64,000 nucleotides of DNA from Haloimpatiens massiliensis (lineage in GTDB: Bacteria; Bacillota; Clostridia; Clostridiales; Clostridiaceae). Of the stretch, positions 53,629 to 63,056 are shown in pieces (within the stretch, counting starts at the first letter, position 1; each line of letters opens with the position of its first letter). The position numbers and the translations under genes are program-made. The stretch is from positions 2,110,877 to 2,174,876 of the forward strand of contig NZ_LT854640.1 in the NCBI RefSeq assembly GCF_900184255.1, in the 5' to 3' direction. The notes under the pieces are model-generated. The model made no database searches and had not been told where the DNA came from. It was given only the letters and a program-made list of their open reading frames with translations.

Positions 53629-56147
53629 TATTTAACACTTCCTTTCACTGAAATTTTAGGAATTTCTCCTTTTGTCTTTTCATTAACCATTTGAAGTTTA
53701 ATTTTTAATTCTCCTGTTTGGGACAAATATTTATTTAAATCCTTCTTTTCTATTACAAAATCCCTAAAATCACCCTGTTGCCACTTTCCTTCCTTCACAT
53801 TCCAAATAAATTGTTTTACAATTTCCTGCTCACCTTTCAATATGTCTAATCTATAATTCATAGTTATTTTTTCAATATCTATTTTTTCATTTATACGAAA
53901 TGTTGCTTTATATTCCTTACCCAAAAAAATCTTTTCAAATTCATCATATCCTCCATCTTTATCATTTTGTTCAGGTTTAAAATAGCCAAAAGGATATTCT
54001 ATTTTATTGTCTTTTTTATAGCTTAGATTTATAGGTACAACTACCAAACTCTTTTCGATTTTTTTAAAATCTTTTCCATTTACATCTAATTTTTTGATGA
54101 ATTCTCTATTATTCCATCCAATTAGTACAGGCCCATCCATTTTCATTCTATTTTGCATAAAATAAGCCATAACTATGTCTCTTTTCTGAGAAATCTTCCT
54201 CATACTATCCTTAGGTAAATTTTTATTACTACTATTATACATATCTCTAGTAGGATATAACATTTCTACAAAATTATACAATTCGCCATAAGTGTTTCCT
54301 TCAGTATTTATACTCTTTTCCTGTGAATTTTTAAAATCACCTATTTTTATATAGCTATTTTTAGTAACTACATAACACTCCTCTAAATCCAGCATAGTAT
54401 TATTTTTTATATTTCCTGTATACTTTCCATCGTAATAACTTAATTTACTCTCTAGCTTACCTAGCAATATATTAGGCATTTTAATTTTCAAGATATTATT
54501 TGCAAAGACTGGTGAGTCATAAAACTCTATATAATTATTCTGTCCTTCATTAATTTTCATTTGAACTTTTTTAGTTTTTGATAAATTAGTGTTACCACCC
54601 TGAGGTCCCCAAGCTCCATTTAACATTTCTTCTTGATATGGATACACCTTAAGTCCACCATTACCTTTAACTTTTATATCACCTTTTTTTGGAGAAAATA
54701 TATTTGCATTACTAAAAATTTGACTTTCACCACTTTTATCTATTTCAATTATATTTATTATATTTGCTATATTTTTAGTATTTCTAGTTCCCATGCCTGA
54801 AATATAAATTATAAATACAAATACTAAAGCTAAAATAGGTACTACTACCCACATATATTCTCTTTTATCCTTTTTCTTTAATATAATATAAGATATGGGT
54901 GATACTAAAATTATATATATACATATTATAATTAATATATTATTACCCTTTGGAAGAGGCATTTCCACTATATTGTTAAGAGCACTTCTAATAGAGTATA
55001 TATCTTCATTCCTATCTCCCTCAGGAATATAAGATCTTTCAAAATGAGAATGTTTAACAGCACTTTGCATAAGAGCCGATATAAAATCCTGCTTCATGTT
55101 CCAACTAGTTAATGCATCTTCCCCTAAATCAAAAGAATTAAAACATACAATTCCTTTACCTTTTTTTATATTAGTGGATAGTATATCTTTGCCTTCTGTA
55201 ATTAACTTTTCACCATTCTTAAAATTAAACTCCAATGAATTTATGTTTAAAGGAGTCCCTTTTCTCTTTTCTTCTGGAAGAATACTGTAAAGAGCTGACG
55301 AATTTATTTTTTTCACATTGCCAATACTTCCAGTTAAAAAATCATCCTTAAAAATTGCTAAAGTTTTATTATAAAAAGCTCCTGTACCTATTATTAAAAT
55401 TCCACCTCTATTTACCCAAGCCTTTACAGCTTTATACTGTTCCTTAGAAAGTTTTGAAGTATCAAAATCATTTAATATTATTAAATTAATTGCATCCATC
55501 TCTTCATTTTCATCTATAAGATTCTTTTCATTTAAATTTATATAATTTATAACTGCGGAATTACCACCTAAACTTAAAGATTGTACTGCCTTTATATAGT
55601 TTAAATTTTGTATTTCGTTACTTAAAATTCCCACTACTACCTCTGGTCCTGAACTCCCTGACTTTATAATTTTCTTTTCCTCATAAACCACCTTTTTATT
55701 ATCTAATATTTTAACGTTTACATAACCCAAATTTTTAACTACAACCCCAGACATGTCTATAGTTTTAATAGAATTCATAGGAAGATTTACTTCTTTAGAA
55801 TACACTCTCAATTGATTATTTTCGTTTATAACTTCTATTTGAACTTCTCCATTTATATTCTTTAACTTATTTTCTATTTTAAGTCGAAAAGGCGTCCAAT
55901 GTTTTAATTTGTAATATCCATCAAACCCAACTTCCATATCTACTTTCAAATTTCCTTTGGCATATACTCTATTGCTACCCTTGTGTCCATTAATATTAGT
56001 ATTACCATTATTACCAGTAATACTGAAAGCCATAGTAGAAACCATAAAAGTCATCATAAACATAACTACAACTTTTGGCAGCCACAACATTGACCTTCTC
56101 TTAGATACTAGCACAGTTTTTACGTTTATTTTGTTTAAAAATTTCAC
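53628..56147 (-). CDS. Large membrane-anchored extracytoplasmic protein of the ABC/MoxR cluster
   Basis: 839 aa, first gene of the cluster. An N-terminal signal/anchor (about 25-45), an extracytoplasmic beta-rich domain, a flavodoxin-like segment with LIILNDFDTSKLS and GGILIIGTGA (about 225-255, resembling GldG/IftA-like ABC auxiliary modules), two TM helices (about 402-420 and 432-450), and a long C-terminal beta-rich region (about 465-839). It adjoins the ATPase gene without a gap. I infer an auxiliary component of the ABC exporter. No catalytic motif recognised. Confidence 0.65.
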   Translation of the reverse strand: MKFLNKINVKTVLVSKRRSMLWLPKVVVMFMMTFMVSTMAFSITGNNGNTNINGHKGSNRVYAKGNLKVDMEVGFDGYYKLKHWTPFRLKIENKLKNINGEVQIEVINENNQLRVYSKEVNLPMNSIKTIDMSGVVVKNLGYVNVKILDNKKVVYEEKKIIKSGSSGPEVVVGILSNEIQNLNYIKAVQSLSLGGNSAVINYINLNEKNLIDENEEMDAINLIILNDFDTSKLSKEQYKAVKAWVNRGGILIIGTGAFYNKTLAIFKDDFLTGSIGNVKKINSSALYSILPEEKRKGTPLNINSLEFNFKNGEKLITEGKDILSTNIKKGKGIVCFNSFDLGEDALTSWNMKQDFISALMQSAVKHSHFERSYIPEGDRNEDIYSIRSALNNIVEMPLPKGNNILIIICIYIILVSPISYIILKKKDKREYMWVVVPILALVFVFIIYISGMGTRNTKNIANIINIIEIDKSGESQIFSNANIFSPKKGDIKVKGNGGLKVYPYQEEMLNGAWGPQGGNTNLSKTKKVQMKINEGQNNYIEFYDSPVFANNILKIKMPNILLGKLESKLSYYDGKYTGNIKNNTMLDLEECYVVTKNSYIKIGDFKNSQEKSINTEGNTYGELYNFVEMLYPTRDMYNSSNKNLPKDSMRKISQKRDIVMAYFMQNRMKMDGPVLIGWNNREFIKKLDVNGKDFKKIEKSLVVVPINLSYKKDNKIEYPFGYFKPEQNDKDGGYDEFEKIFLGKEYKATFRINEKIDIEKITMNYRLDILKGEQEIVKQFIWNVKEGKWQQGDFRDFVIEKKDLNKYLSQTGELKIKLQMVNEKTKGEIPKISVKGSVK

Positions 56148-56330
56148 TATTCCCCCTCCTTATTCTCAGCATATCTGTATTTATCCTCATTAGTATCTTA
56201 ATTTATATTCCTATTACCAAGCGACTCAATAAAATTTTACCATTATCATACAGTTAATTCAATTAAAAAATAAAGAAACAAAGAGTTAATTAAACTTTCA
56301 AGAAAAATATTGCATATTTATAATTATAGT

Positions 56331-56344
56331 TGTATAATTATACA
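56331..56344. promoter_or_regulatory. Candidate operator upstream of the amino acid ABC importer
   Basis: Perfect 14-bp palindrome TGTATAATTATACA, 100 nt upstream of the importer start. Its form resembles ArgR-type half-sites in Firmicutes, and a second AT-rich near-match (TTAATTATTCATCAA) follows. The regulator assignment is a guess. Confidence 0.35.
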
Positions 56345-56443
56345 CGTAATTGATTAATTATTCATCAACTTAATATATACTCAAAATTTAAATGAAATTT
56401 TATTACAGTTACATACAAAAGATATAATAAGGAGGATTTACAA

Positions 56444-57256
56444 ATGAAAAAATTTAAACTAAAAAACATATTATCCATATCACTAGTAGCATTATTAAGT
56501 TTTTCACTAGTAGCTTGCGGAAAATCAACAGAAAAAAACAGTTCTTCTTTAGATAAAATCAAAGAAAATAAAAAAATAGTTCTCGGAACCTGTGCTGATT
56601 ATCCGCCTTATGAATTTCATAAAGAAGTAAATGGTAAAGATACTATAGTAGGTTTCGATATAGAAATTGCTAAGGAAGTTGCTAAAGATTTAGGGGTAGA
56701 ATTAGAAATTAAAGATATGAAATTTGATGGACTTTTGCCAGCTTTATCTTCTGGAAATATTGATTTTATAGTAGCCAGCATGACTCCTACAGCTGAGAGA
56801 GCAAAAAGTGTGGATTTTTCAAAAATATACTATAAAGCAAGCCAAGCTATAGTAGTAAAAGCTGGAGAATCTCATAAATTTACTTCTTTAGACTCTCTTA
56901 AAGGTCTTAATATAGGCGCTCAAAAAGGTACTCTTCAAGAAGAGATAGCTAAGACTCAAATATCAAATTCAAAAGTTAAATCCCTTCCAAAAGTTACAGA
57001 TCTTATCTTAGCTCTTAACACAGGTAAGGTGGATGCAGTAGTTATGGAGGAACCTGTAGCAAAAGCTTATGTTGCTCACGATAATTCTATAAGTCTTACA
57101 AATATTAAAGTAGTAGACGAAGATGGTGGCTCTGCCATAGCTGTGAAAAAAGGTTCTTCAGATTTTGTAAAAGTTTTAAACACAACTATAGATAGACTTC
57201 AAAAGGAAAATAAAATAGATCAATTTGTTATAGATGCAAATAAGCTTCAAAATTAA
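56444..57256 (+). CDS. Polar amino acid ABC transporter substrate-binding lipoprotein
   Basis: 270 aa, family 3 solute-binding protein. The lipobox LVAC gives lipidated Cys25. The mature part starts with the ligand-binding core: GTCADYPPYEF, VGFDIEIAKEVAKDL, DGLLPALSSGNIDFI, TPTAERAKSVDFS. The ArtJ/HisJ-like pattern suggests arginine, lysine, histidine or glutamine. The ribosome site is AAGGAGG, 9 nt before the ATG. First gene of a three-gene operon with its permease (76 nt gap, containing a small hairpin) and ATPase. Confidence 0.93.
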   Translation: MKKFKLKNILSISLVALLSFSLVACGKSTEKNSSSLDKIKENKKIVLGTCADYPPYEFHKEVNGKDTIVGFDIEIAKEVAKDLGVELEIKDMKFDGLLPALSSGNIDFIVASMTPTAERAKSVDFSKIYYKASQAIVVKAGESHKFTSLDSLKGLNIGAQKGTLQEEIAKTQISNSKVKSLPKVTDLILALNTGKVDAVVMEEPVAKAYVAHDNSISLTNIKVVDEDGGSAIAVKKGSSDFVKVLNTTIDRLQKENKIDQFVIDANKLQN

Positions 57257-57332
57257 TTAATATTGAAAAATAAGCGCTGAGGATATTCCTTAGCCTTTAT
57301 TTTCTAGTGAGTTTTTAAAGGAGGTTTTCACA

Positions 57333-58013
57333 TTGGATTTATCATTTTTATCTCAATATTATGGTTTTTTCCTAACTGGAGTAAAAAATACAGTGCTTAT
57401 TTCTATTTTCACTGTACTTTTAGGCGTCATATTCGGGATTTTCATAGCCTTAATGCGATTGTCTAACAATAAAATACTCAAAATTATTTCCAGCGCTTAT
57501 ATAGAATTTGTAAGGGGTACACCTATTATGGTTCAACTATTTATAGTTTACTATGGCCTTCCTAGCATTGGAATTCCTCTTCCTACAATACCTGGTATGG
57601 GAAGTGAAGCTTCTGATATTTTAGCTGGTATAATAACACTTTCTATAAATAGTACTGCATATGTAGCTGAAATAATACGAGGTGGAATTAACTCTGTAGA
57701 TAAAGGTCAAATGGAAGCAGCTCGTTCTTTAGGTCTAACTAATGCTATGGCCATGAAAAATGTTATAATTCCTCAAGCTTTCAAAAATATATTACCAGCT
57801 CTTGGTAACGAATTTATAACCGTCATAAAGGAGTCTTCCATAGTTTCAATTATTGGCGTTCCAGAACTTATGTACAATGCTGACACTGTAAGGGGAAACA
57901 CTTTTAAAGCTTTTGCACCATTATTAGTAGCTGCAGTTCTTTACTTTCTACTTACATTTACATTATCTAAAATTCTAAAAATATTGGAAAGGAGGATGGC
58001 TACCAGTGATTAA
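57333..58013 (+). CDS. Polar amino acid ABC transporter permease
   Basis: 226 aa, five TM helices. The coupling-helix EAA motif is EAARSLGLTNAMAMKNVIIPQ, split here as EAARSLGLTN and IIPQAFKNILPALGNEF. Start is TTG at 57333, supported by AAGGAGG 8 nt upstream. Its end overlaps the ATPase start by 8 nt, so translation is coupled. It forms the membrane channel for the amino acid bound by the upstream lipoprotein. Confidence 0.93.
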   Translation: MDLSFLSQYYGFFLTGVKNTVLISIFTVLLGVIFGIFIALMRLSNNKILKIISSAYIEFVRGTPIMVQLFIVYYGLPSIGIPLPTIPGMGSEASDILAGIITLSINSTAYVAEIIRGGINSVDKGQMEAARSLGLTNAMAMKNVIIPQAFKNILPALGNEFITVIKESSIVSIIGVPELMYNADTVRGNTFKAFAPLLVAAVLYFLLTFTLSKILKILERRMATSD

Positions 58014-58728
58014 TGTAGAAAATTTAAGAAAGAACTTTGGAAAACTAGAAGTATTAAAAGAGGTAAATGCTCACATAAAAAAAGGAGAAGTAGTTGTTGT
58101 AATAGGTCCTTCTGGTTCTGGGAAAAGTACATTTTTAAGATGTCTTAATTTACTAGAGATGCCTTCCTCTGGCGATATCATATTTGAAGGAAAATCTATA
58201 TTATCTAAAGAAAATAATATAAATAAAATGCGTGAAAAAATGGGAATGGTTTTTCAACAATTTAATCTTTTTCCCAATATGACAGTTTTAGAAAACATAA
58301 CTCTAGCTCCAATAAAGGTAAAAAAGTTGACCAAAGAAGCTGCTGAAAAAAAAGCCTTTATGTTATTAGAAAAAGTAGGTCTTAAGGACAAGTCTCACGT
58401 ATATCCTAATAAATTATCTGGAGGACAAAAACAAAGAATAGCTATTGCTCGTGCTCTAGCCATGGACCCTGATGTTATGCTTTTTGATGAGCCTACATCT
58501 GCTCTAGATCCAGAAATGGTAGGTGAGGTTTTAAACGTAATGAAATCTTTAGCTAAAGAAGGCATGACTATGATAGTAGTAACACATGAAATGGGCTTTG
58601 CCAGAGAGGTAGGTACTCGTCTATTCTTTATGGATGAAGGGAAAATTTTAGAAGATGGAAATCCTAAAGAAATTTTTTCAAATCCAACACATCCTCGAAC
58701 AAAGAATTTCTTAAGCAAAGTTTTATAA
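58006..58728 (+). CDS. Polar amino acid ABC transporter ATP-binding protein
   Basis: 240 aa, typical GlnQ/ArtP-like ATPase: Walker A GPSGSGKST, Q-loop VFQQFNLFPNMTV, signature LSGGQKQR, Walker B VMLFDEPTSALDPEMV, H-loop VTHEMGFA. GTG start inside the end of the permease gene (8-nt overlap), with GGAGG 10 nt upstream. It powers the importer encoded with it. Last gene of the operon, followed by a hairpin terminator. Confidence 0.96.
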   Translation: MINVENLRKNFGKLEVLKEVNAHIKKGEVVVVIGPSGSGKSTFLRCLNLLEMPSSGDIIFEGKSILSKENNINKMREKMGMVFQQFNLFPNMTVLENITLAPIKVKKLTKEAAEKKAFMLLEKVGLKDKSHVYPNKLSGGQKQRIAIARALAMDPDVMLFDEPTSALDPEMVGEVLNVMKSLAKEGMTMIVVTHEMGFAREVGTRLFFMDEGKILEDGNPKEIFSNPTHPRTKNFLSKVL

Positions 58729-59067
58729 TTTCATAAAACTTTAATGTTCAATATATGAATGATCAATTAACTTTAAAATTTCTTCAGTAGTTTTTGAAAA
58801 TGTAATTAAAGAAATTCCTGTGTAAATTCCATCTTCATTGATTATTGAGCATTGCACTCAATAATTTTAAATATAAAGCAAAAGAGATGGCTAAATAAAG
58901 AACCATCCCTCTTGCTTTATATTTTGTTTCACCTTTTGTTTTCTATTTTATCTTAATCATATGTTTAAGTTTCTTTTCATAATTTTTTACAAGCAAAATT
59001 AATTTATTCTACTTGTTTTGATTTTTTTGTTTAACACTTGTACTTACATTAGTTTATTATACAATTT
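58729..59067. other. Convergent intergenic region, importer / folT
   Basis: No supported ORF. Holds the terminator at 58873-58920; the rest is AT-rich. Confidence 0.4.
58873..58920. terminator. Bidirectional terminator between the importer and folT
   Basis: ATAAAGCAA.AGAG.TGG pairs with CCA..CCTCTTGCTTTAT, with T-rich sequence on both sides. Confidence 0.7.
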
Positions 59068-59619
59068 TTAAGCGTGAGTTATTTTTGTTTCATTTTTCTG
59101 TATAAATGTTTGTTCTATATAATTACCCACACATTTCCACACTGCTAACATGGTGACTATTTTTATAACTGCCATTATAGCATTTTTTATAGCTCTTGGA
59201 GCCAATATTGCATAAGCAGCCTTTCCTGTTATCATTGTTAGCCATAAAGTATTTAAGCACATATCCACAAATACAGTTACAATAATTACTGATGCAGCCA
59301 TTCTCCAAAGGTTTTTAGGCTTTTTGTATAAGAATATTCCATATACAAATGCACCTAAAAATGCACTTAATGAAAATCCTGGAAAATATGCCCCTCCAGC
59401 TGGATTTATCATTACTCCTATAAAGTCTGTTACAACTCCATAAATTCCACCAACTATAGGACCAAATAACATAGCTGTAAGCATGTAAGGTATGAATCCA
59501 AATCCAATTCTAAGTATCGGTGTTTGAATTGAAAGAAATCTTGTAAGTACTATTTGTATAGCACCTAACATTGCTAGATAAACTAATGTTTTTGTGTTAA
59601 ATATTTGTTTTTTTTGCAT
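59068..59619 (-). CDS. folT: Folate ECF transporter S component FolT
   Basis: 183 aa, about six TM helices. The FolT-like core is visible: RIGFGFIPYMLTAMLFGPIVG and the GxxTDFIGVMINP-type loop (VVTDFIGVMINPAGGAYFPG), then ALAPR-like ILAPRAIKN near helix 6. It binds folates and works with shared EcfA/T modules encoded elsewhere. I start at ATG 59619, which has AGGAGG 8 nt upstream, rather than the TTG one codon earlier. A tetrahydrofolate riboswitch directly upstream confirms the substrate. Confidence 0.93.
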   Translation of the reverse strand: MQKKQIFNTKTLVYLAMLGAIQIVLTRFLSIQTPILRIGFGFIPYMLTAMLFGPIVGGIYGVVTDFIGVMINPAGGAYFPGFSLSAFLGAFVYGIFLYKKPKNLWRMAASVIIVTVFVDMCLNTLWLTMITGKAAYAILAPRAIKNAIMAVIKIVTMLAVWKCVGNYIEQTFIQKNETKITHA

Positions 59620-59622
59620 CAA

Positions 59623-59670
59623 AAAAACCTCCTACAACAGGACATGCCACATAGAGGTTATACCTTCTAT
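59623..59670 (-). promoter_or_regulatory. Expression platform of the THF riboswitch
   Basis: Between aptamer and folT: hairpin CATAGA...TCTATG whose 3' side contains AACCTC, complementary to the ribosome-site bases GAGGTT (in AGGAGGTT). Alternative pairing would expose or hide the ribosome site, so control is most likely translational. Confidence 0.5.
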
Positions 59671-59780
59671 GACAGCGGAAGCGAATTAAGAATCGTAACT
59701 CTTCACTATGAGTAAAGAGTTTTCGTCTAGAGGCAACCTCCCATCCTCTAGCACTTGACGCTCTTACGTCTACTCTGTCC
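59671..59780 (-). ncRNA. Tetrahydrofolate (THF) riboswitch aptamer
   Basis: On the minus strand the sequence begins GGACAGAGTAGACG and contains GCGTCAAGTGC, GGATGGGAGGTTGCC and TCTAGACGAAAAC. It closes with TTCGCTTCCGCTGTC, which pairs with the 5' end (GACAG/CTGTC). These are the conserved blocks of the folT-type THF riboswitch (GAGUAG, AAGUGC, GAUGGGA-GU-G, ACGAAAAC, AUCCGCU). An extra hairpin arm (ACTCTTTACTCATAGTGAAGAGT) sits at the variable P3-type position. It senses reduced folate and controls folT. Confidence 0.9.
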
Positions 59781-60099
59781 ATATATTTTATTATTTGTTA
59801 TTATTATAACACAATTATCCAAAGAATTGTATATAATATTTTCAATTTTACTAACTTTTGAATTTTTTCTTGCACGATAAAATTAATTTATGCATCTTTA
59901 AGTAACAAATTTCAAGTGACAAGAGATAATCTATAGCAGCATATCTTGTAAACTTATCTCTTGTCACTTTTTACTTTTAACTAAAATAAATCTCATGATT
60001 TTTTTCAAATATATTATTTTAACATATTATTAATATATTAAATACCATTTACAAAAATATAATTACTCAAAGTTTTATACTGCCACTAATGAAATAAAT
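59781..60099. other. Intergenic stretch between the riboswitch and dipeptidase genes
   Basis: No ORF. Contains a perfect 16-bp hairpin, AAGTGACAAGAGATAA (59914-59929) with TTATCTCTTGTCACTT (59954-59969), followed by TTTTTA on the plus strand. It probably ends leftward dipeptidase transcripts despite a poorer T-tract on that strand. The folT promoter should be at about 59785-59830. Confidence 0.5.
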
Positions 60100-61038
60100 T
60101 TAAAGATTTTCTTTTATAACTCTCAAAGTATTTTTATAGAAAATTTTCTCTATATCTACTTCTGAAAATCCATGCTTTTGTAGTGCGTCTACCAATTTAT
60201 CCATCTCTCCTATGTGTTTTATTTCTGGTGGATTGTCAATCCCATCAAAGTCAGTACCTATTGCTGCTACATCTATTCCACCTATATTTACTATATGCTT
60301 TATATGACTAATCATATCTTCAACAGTAGCTACCTTGTTTTTAGATAAAAATGGATTACAGAAATTAAGCCCCATAACTCCGCCATTTTCTCCCAAAAGT
60401 TTTATCATGTGATCCGTTAAATTTCTTGAATGAGACTTCACTTTTCTAGCATTGGAATGTGATGCTACTATTGGTTTTTTAGAATATTTTATAGCATCAT
60501 AAAAGCCTCCGTCAGAGAGATGTGACACATCTACTATCATGCCTAGATTATTCATTTCAGTTATAAGTTCTTTTCCAAACTCAGTAAGCCCCTTCTCCGC
60601 AAATTCTTCTACACATCCTGGATACCCTATTTCATTTTGATAATTCCAAGTTAAAGTTATTAACCTTACTCCTAATTTATAAAAATTTCTTAAATTTGAA
60701 AGTTTACCTTTTAAAGCCTCTCCACCTTCTATGGTCAATATTGCGGATATTTTATCTTCTTTTCTATTTGTAACTATATCCTGATAGCTTTTAGCAATAG
60801 CAATTGTCTCCCTGTGTTTATTAATTTCTAAATAAAGCTTATCCACCATATCTAGCGCTCTTTGTAAAGGATCCTTGTCTCCCTTTAAATCTACAAAACA
60901 AGCAAAAAACTCAGCAATAGAATTAGACCTCTTTAACTTGCTTAAATCTATTCCATAATTATTATTTTTAAAATTAAACTCTTCCTCCCTACCCATCATT
61001 TTAAGTATAGTATCACAGTGCATGTCAATTAAGTTCAT
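60100..61038 (-). CDS. Membrane dipeptidase (M19 family)
   Basis: 312 aa. The binuclear zinc site is conserved: HxD at H7-D9 (DMHCDT), bridging Glu in LTIEGGEAL (about 125), His in VDVSHLSDGGF (about 190) and His in VASHSNARKV (about 211), with GTDFDGID near the C-terminus. Despite the family name, bacterial members are cytoplasmic and cleave dipeptides, including those with D-residues. No signal peptide. Monocistronic, preceded by repeat B5. Confidence 0.93.
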   Translation of the reverse strand: MNLIDMHCDTILKMMGREEEFNFKNNNYGIDLSKLKRSNSIAEFFACFVDLKGDKDPLQRALDMVDKLYLEINKHRETIAIAKSYQDIVTNRKEDKISAILTIEGGEALKGKLSNLRNFYKLGVRLITLTWNYQNEIGYPGCVEEFAEKGLTEFGKELITEMNNLGMIVDVSHLSDGGFYDAIKYSKKPIVASHSNARKVKSHSRNLTDHMIKLLGENGGVMGLNFCNPFLSKNKVATVEDMISHIKHIVNIGGIDVAAIGTDFDGIDNPPEIKHIGEMDKLVDALQKHGFSEVDIEKIFYKNTLRVIKENL

Positions 61039-61159
61039 TTTATATTCCCCCTACCGCTATAATTTTGTTCATCTAGTATCTACTTAACATAATACTCTCA
61101 TTTCTATAAAAATACATCATAATGATAGGTACATCTTTTAATAACAATTGTATATAACT

Positions 61160-61468
61160 GATTAACCCACAAAGCATTATATTACTTGAATTATGAAATT
61201 TCTCTGGAATGACTTGCATAAGAAGCGAAGGAACTATTTAAATTTAATTTTAGAAATTCTTCTTTTAGACATATAAAATTATCGTAAGCCTGGCAAGGAC
61301 GCCAGGCTAGCGAACCTGAGGCAGGACGCTGAATGTGAGCGTTAGATAATTTTATATGTCTAAAAGATTAGAATTTCTTAAATTAAATTTATTGTTCCGA
61401 GCTTTTATGCAAGTCATGGAGGAGAAATTTCATAATTTTACCACATTGTACCTTACTGTGGGTTAATC
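61160..61468. repeat. Long family B repeat (B5, 309 bp) with nested inner palindrome
   Basis: Same organisation as B3: outer arms GATTAACCCACAAA/GTGGGTTAATC, middle arms ATGAAATTTCTC...GAGAAATTTCAT, and an inner palindrome around AGCCTGGCAAGGACGCCAGGCT-type sequence (the central hairpin AGCCTGGC/GCCAGGCT is perfect here, but eroded in B3). Confidence 0.85.
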
Positions 61469-61478
61469 ATATAACTGC

Positions 61479-63056
61479 TTAATAAATCCTTACACAATTT
61501 CTCCCATCATTTTTAGCCTTGTACAGTGCTTTATCTGCATCATGAATAACCTTTTGAATTTCTTTATTACTATCTCTATCACTAGCAGCTATACCAATAC
61601 TTATGGTTACAGTAACTTCATGCTTTTCAATATTAAATCTTTTATTTTCTACTTCCTTTATGATTTCTTTAGCTACTAATTGTCCCTTGTCTAAAGTTGC
61701 GTTAAATAAAATAAATATAAACTCCTCTCCCCCAAACCTTACTAGTATATCATCTTTTGTACTGTGTTTTTTCATTATATTTGAAACTTCTTTTAAAATT
61801 TTATCTCCAACATCATGTCCATAAGTATCATTAATCTTTTTAAAATAATCTATATCTATCATTAACACAACATAACTTTCAATTAACTTTTTCTGTTTTT
61901 TAAGTAAATTCATCTTTTCATCTACATAACGTCTATTATATAGCCCTGTAAGGAAATCTGTCTTAGCTTCCTGTTCTTTTATTAAGTTATATGCATAAAG
62001 TTCATCATTAATAATCTCTAGCTGTTTCCTTTTATAATCCAGTTCCTGATTAGATTTTATAAGCAAATTCATTAATTTTTCATTTTCTATTAAAGTAAAG
62101 AATTGTCTTGTAATTATAAGAAATGAGCAAATACCAAACCCTACTATGATACTATTAACTCTTTCAATTTTATAAGCAATTATAATTACTAAACTTATAA
62201 CTCCTATATAAGGAATAAATTTTTTTAACATATTTATTTCTCTACTATAAATTTTGCTTTCTACTTGTTCTTCACCATTTTGTATCATATCATCATAAAC
62301 AATAGCTGAATATGATATGAACAATAATGATATAACCCAAAATGGATCTAAAAATTCTAATGAAATATGAATGTTGTTAAAGGTAATATAACAATACAAT
62401 AAATCTATAAAGCTTTCTAACAATAATCCCCACATAATAAGAAAAATTACTTTACTAGGGAAAGCCTCTCTTGCTAATAGTATGATAAATAATCCTGAAA
62501 GCAATACTCCTAAATCTCCTATAGGATTTGCCAATAATGAAATCTTTTTTAAAATCTCTAACCCTATTTCTGAATAAACAGGTTCCATAATATAAAACCA
62601 ACTTATAGATGCAATAGCAATAACTGTTATTAGAATATCCATAACCATCTGAAAAGTAAGAAATTTACTTTTCTTCTTATACACTATATATAACATTCCT
62701 ATTATACTTAAAGGATATTGACTTAAATAGAAAAACTCCGATATATAGCAGGTAGTTAAAACATTTCCCAGGTATATCTCTGTAATTATCCAAATTAAAT
62801 CTCCTATGAAATAGCTTATTATAGCCAAATCTATAAAAAGCCAAAAATTTTTTTCTGCACCAGAGCTTTTTCTATAGGTGTTAAAAATAACTTTACAAGC
62901 TACAAACTCCCCTATTATAAGAAATACGTTATTCCCCAACACCTTATAAAAATTATTTTCTCCGAATGTACAAATATAAAAAACCCAAAGAAATATATAC
63001 GCAAACATTATATGTATTATATTCTCTTTTTTTACAACCCTATTCAAAATTTCCAC
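61479..63056 (-). CDS. Membrane diguanylate cyclase (GGDEF)
   Basis: 525 aa. Ten or so N-terminal TM helices (residues ~15-325, a 7TM/MASE-like sensor), a short coiled coil (about 330-365), then a GGDEF domain with the active motif RFGGEEF (about 438-444), DxLTGLYNRR and DIDYFKKINDTYGHD. It should make c-di-GMP from GTP. The I-site arginine is absent (TKDD where RxxD is expected five residues before GGEEF), so product inhibition is unlikely. It could supply c-di-GMP to the polysaccharide locus. Monocistronic. Confidence 0.9.
   Translation of the reverse strand: MEILNRVVKKENIIHIMFAYIFLWVFYICTFGENNFYKVLGNNVFLIIGEFVACKVIFNTYRKSSGAEKNFWLFIDLAIISYFIGDLIWIITEIYLGNVLTTCYISEFFYLSQYPLSIIGMLYIVYKKKSKFLTFQMVMDILITVIAIASISWFYIMEPVYSEIGLEILKKISLLANPIGDLGVLLSGLFIILLAREAFPSKVIFLIMWGLLLESFIDLLYCYITFNNIHISLEFLDPFWVISLLFISYSAIVYDDMIQNGEEQVESKIYSREINMLKKFIPYIGVISLVIIIAYKIERVNSIIVGFGICSFLIITRQFFTLIENEKLMNLLIKSNQELDYKRKQLEIINDELYAYNLIKEQEAKTDFLTGLYNRRYVDEKMNLLKKQKKLIESYVVLMIDIDYFKKINDTYGHDVGDKILKEVSNIMKKHSTKDDILVRFGGEEFIFILFNATLDKGQLVAKEIIKEVENKRFNIEKHEVTVTISIGIAASDRDSNKEIQKVIHDADKALYKAKNDGRNCVRIY

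Noticed and set aside
59597..59782. A 61-aa frame across the THF riboswitch
   Set aside because: It coincides with the conserved aptamer and lacks a ribosome site; the RNA explains the sequence.
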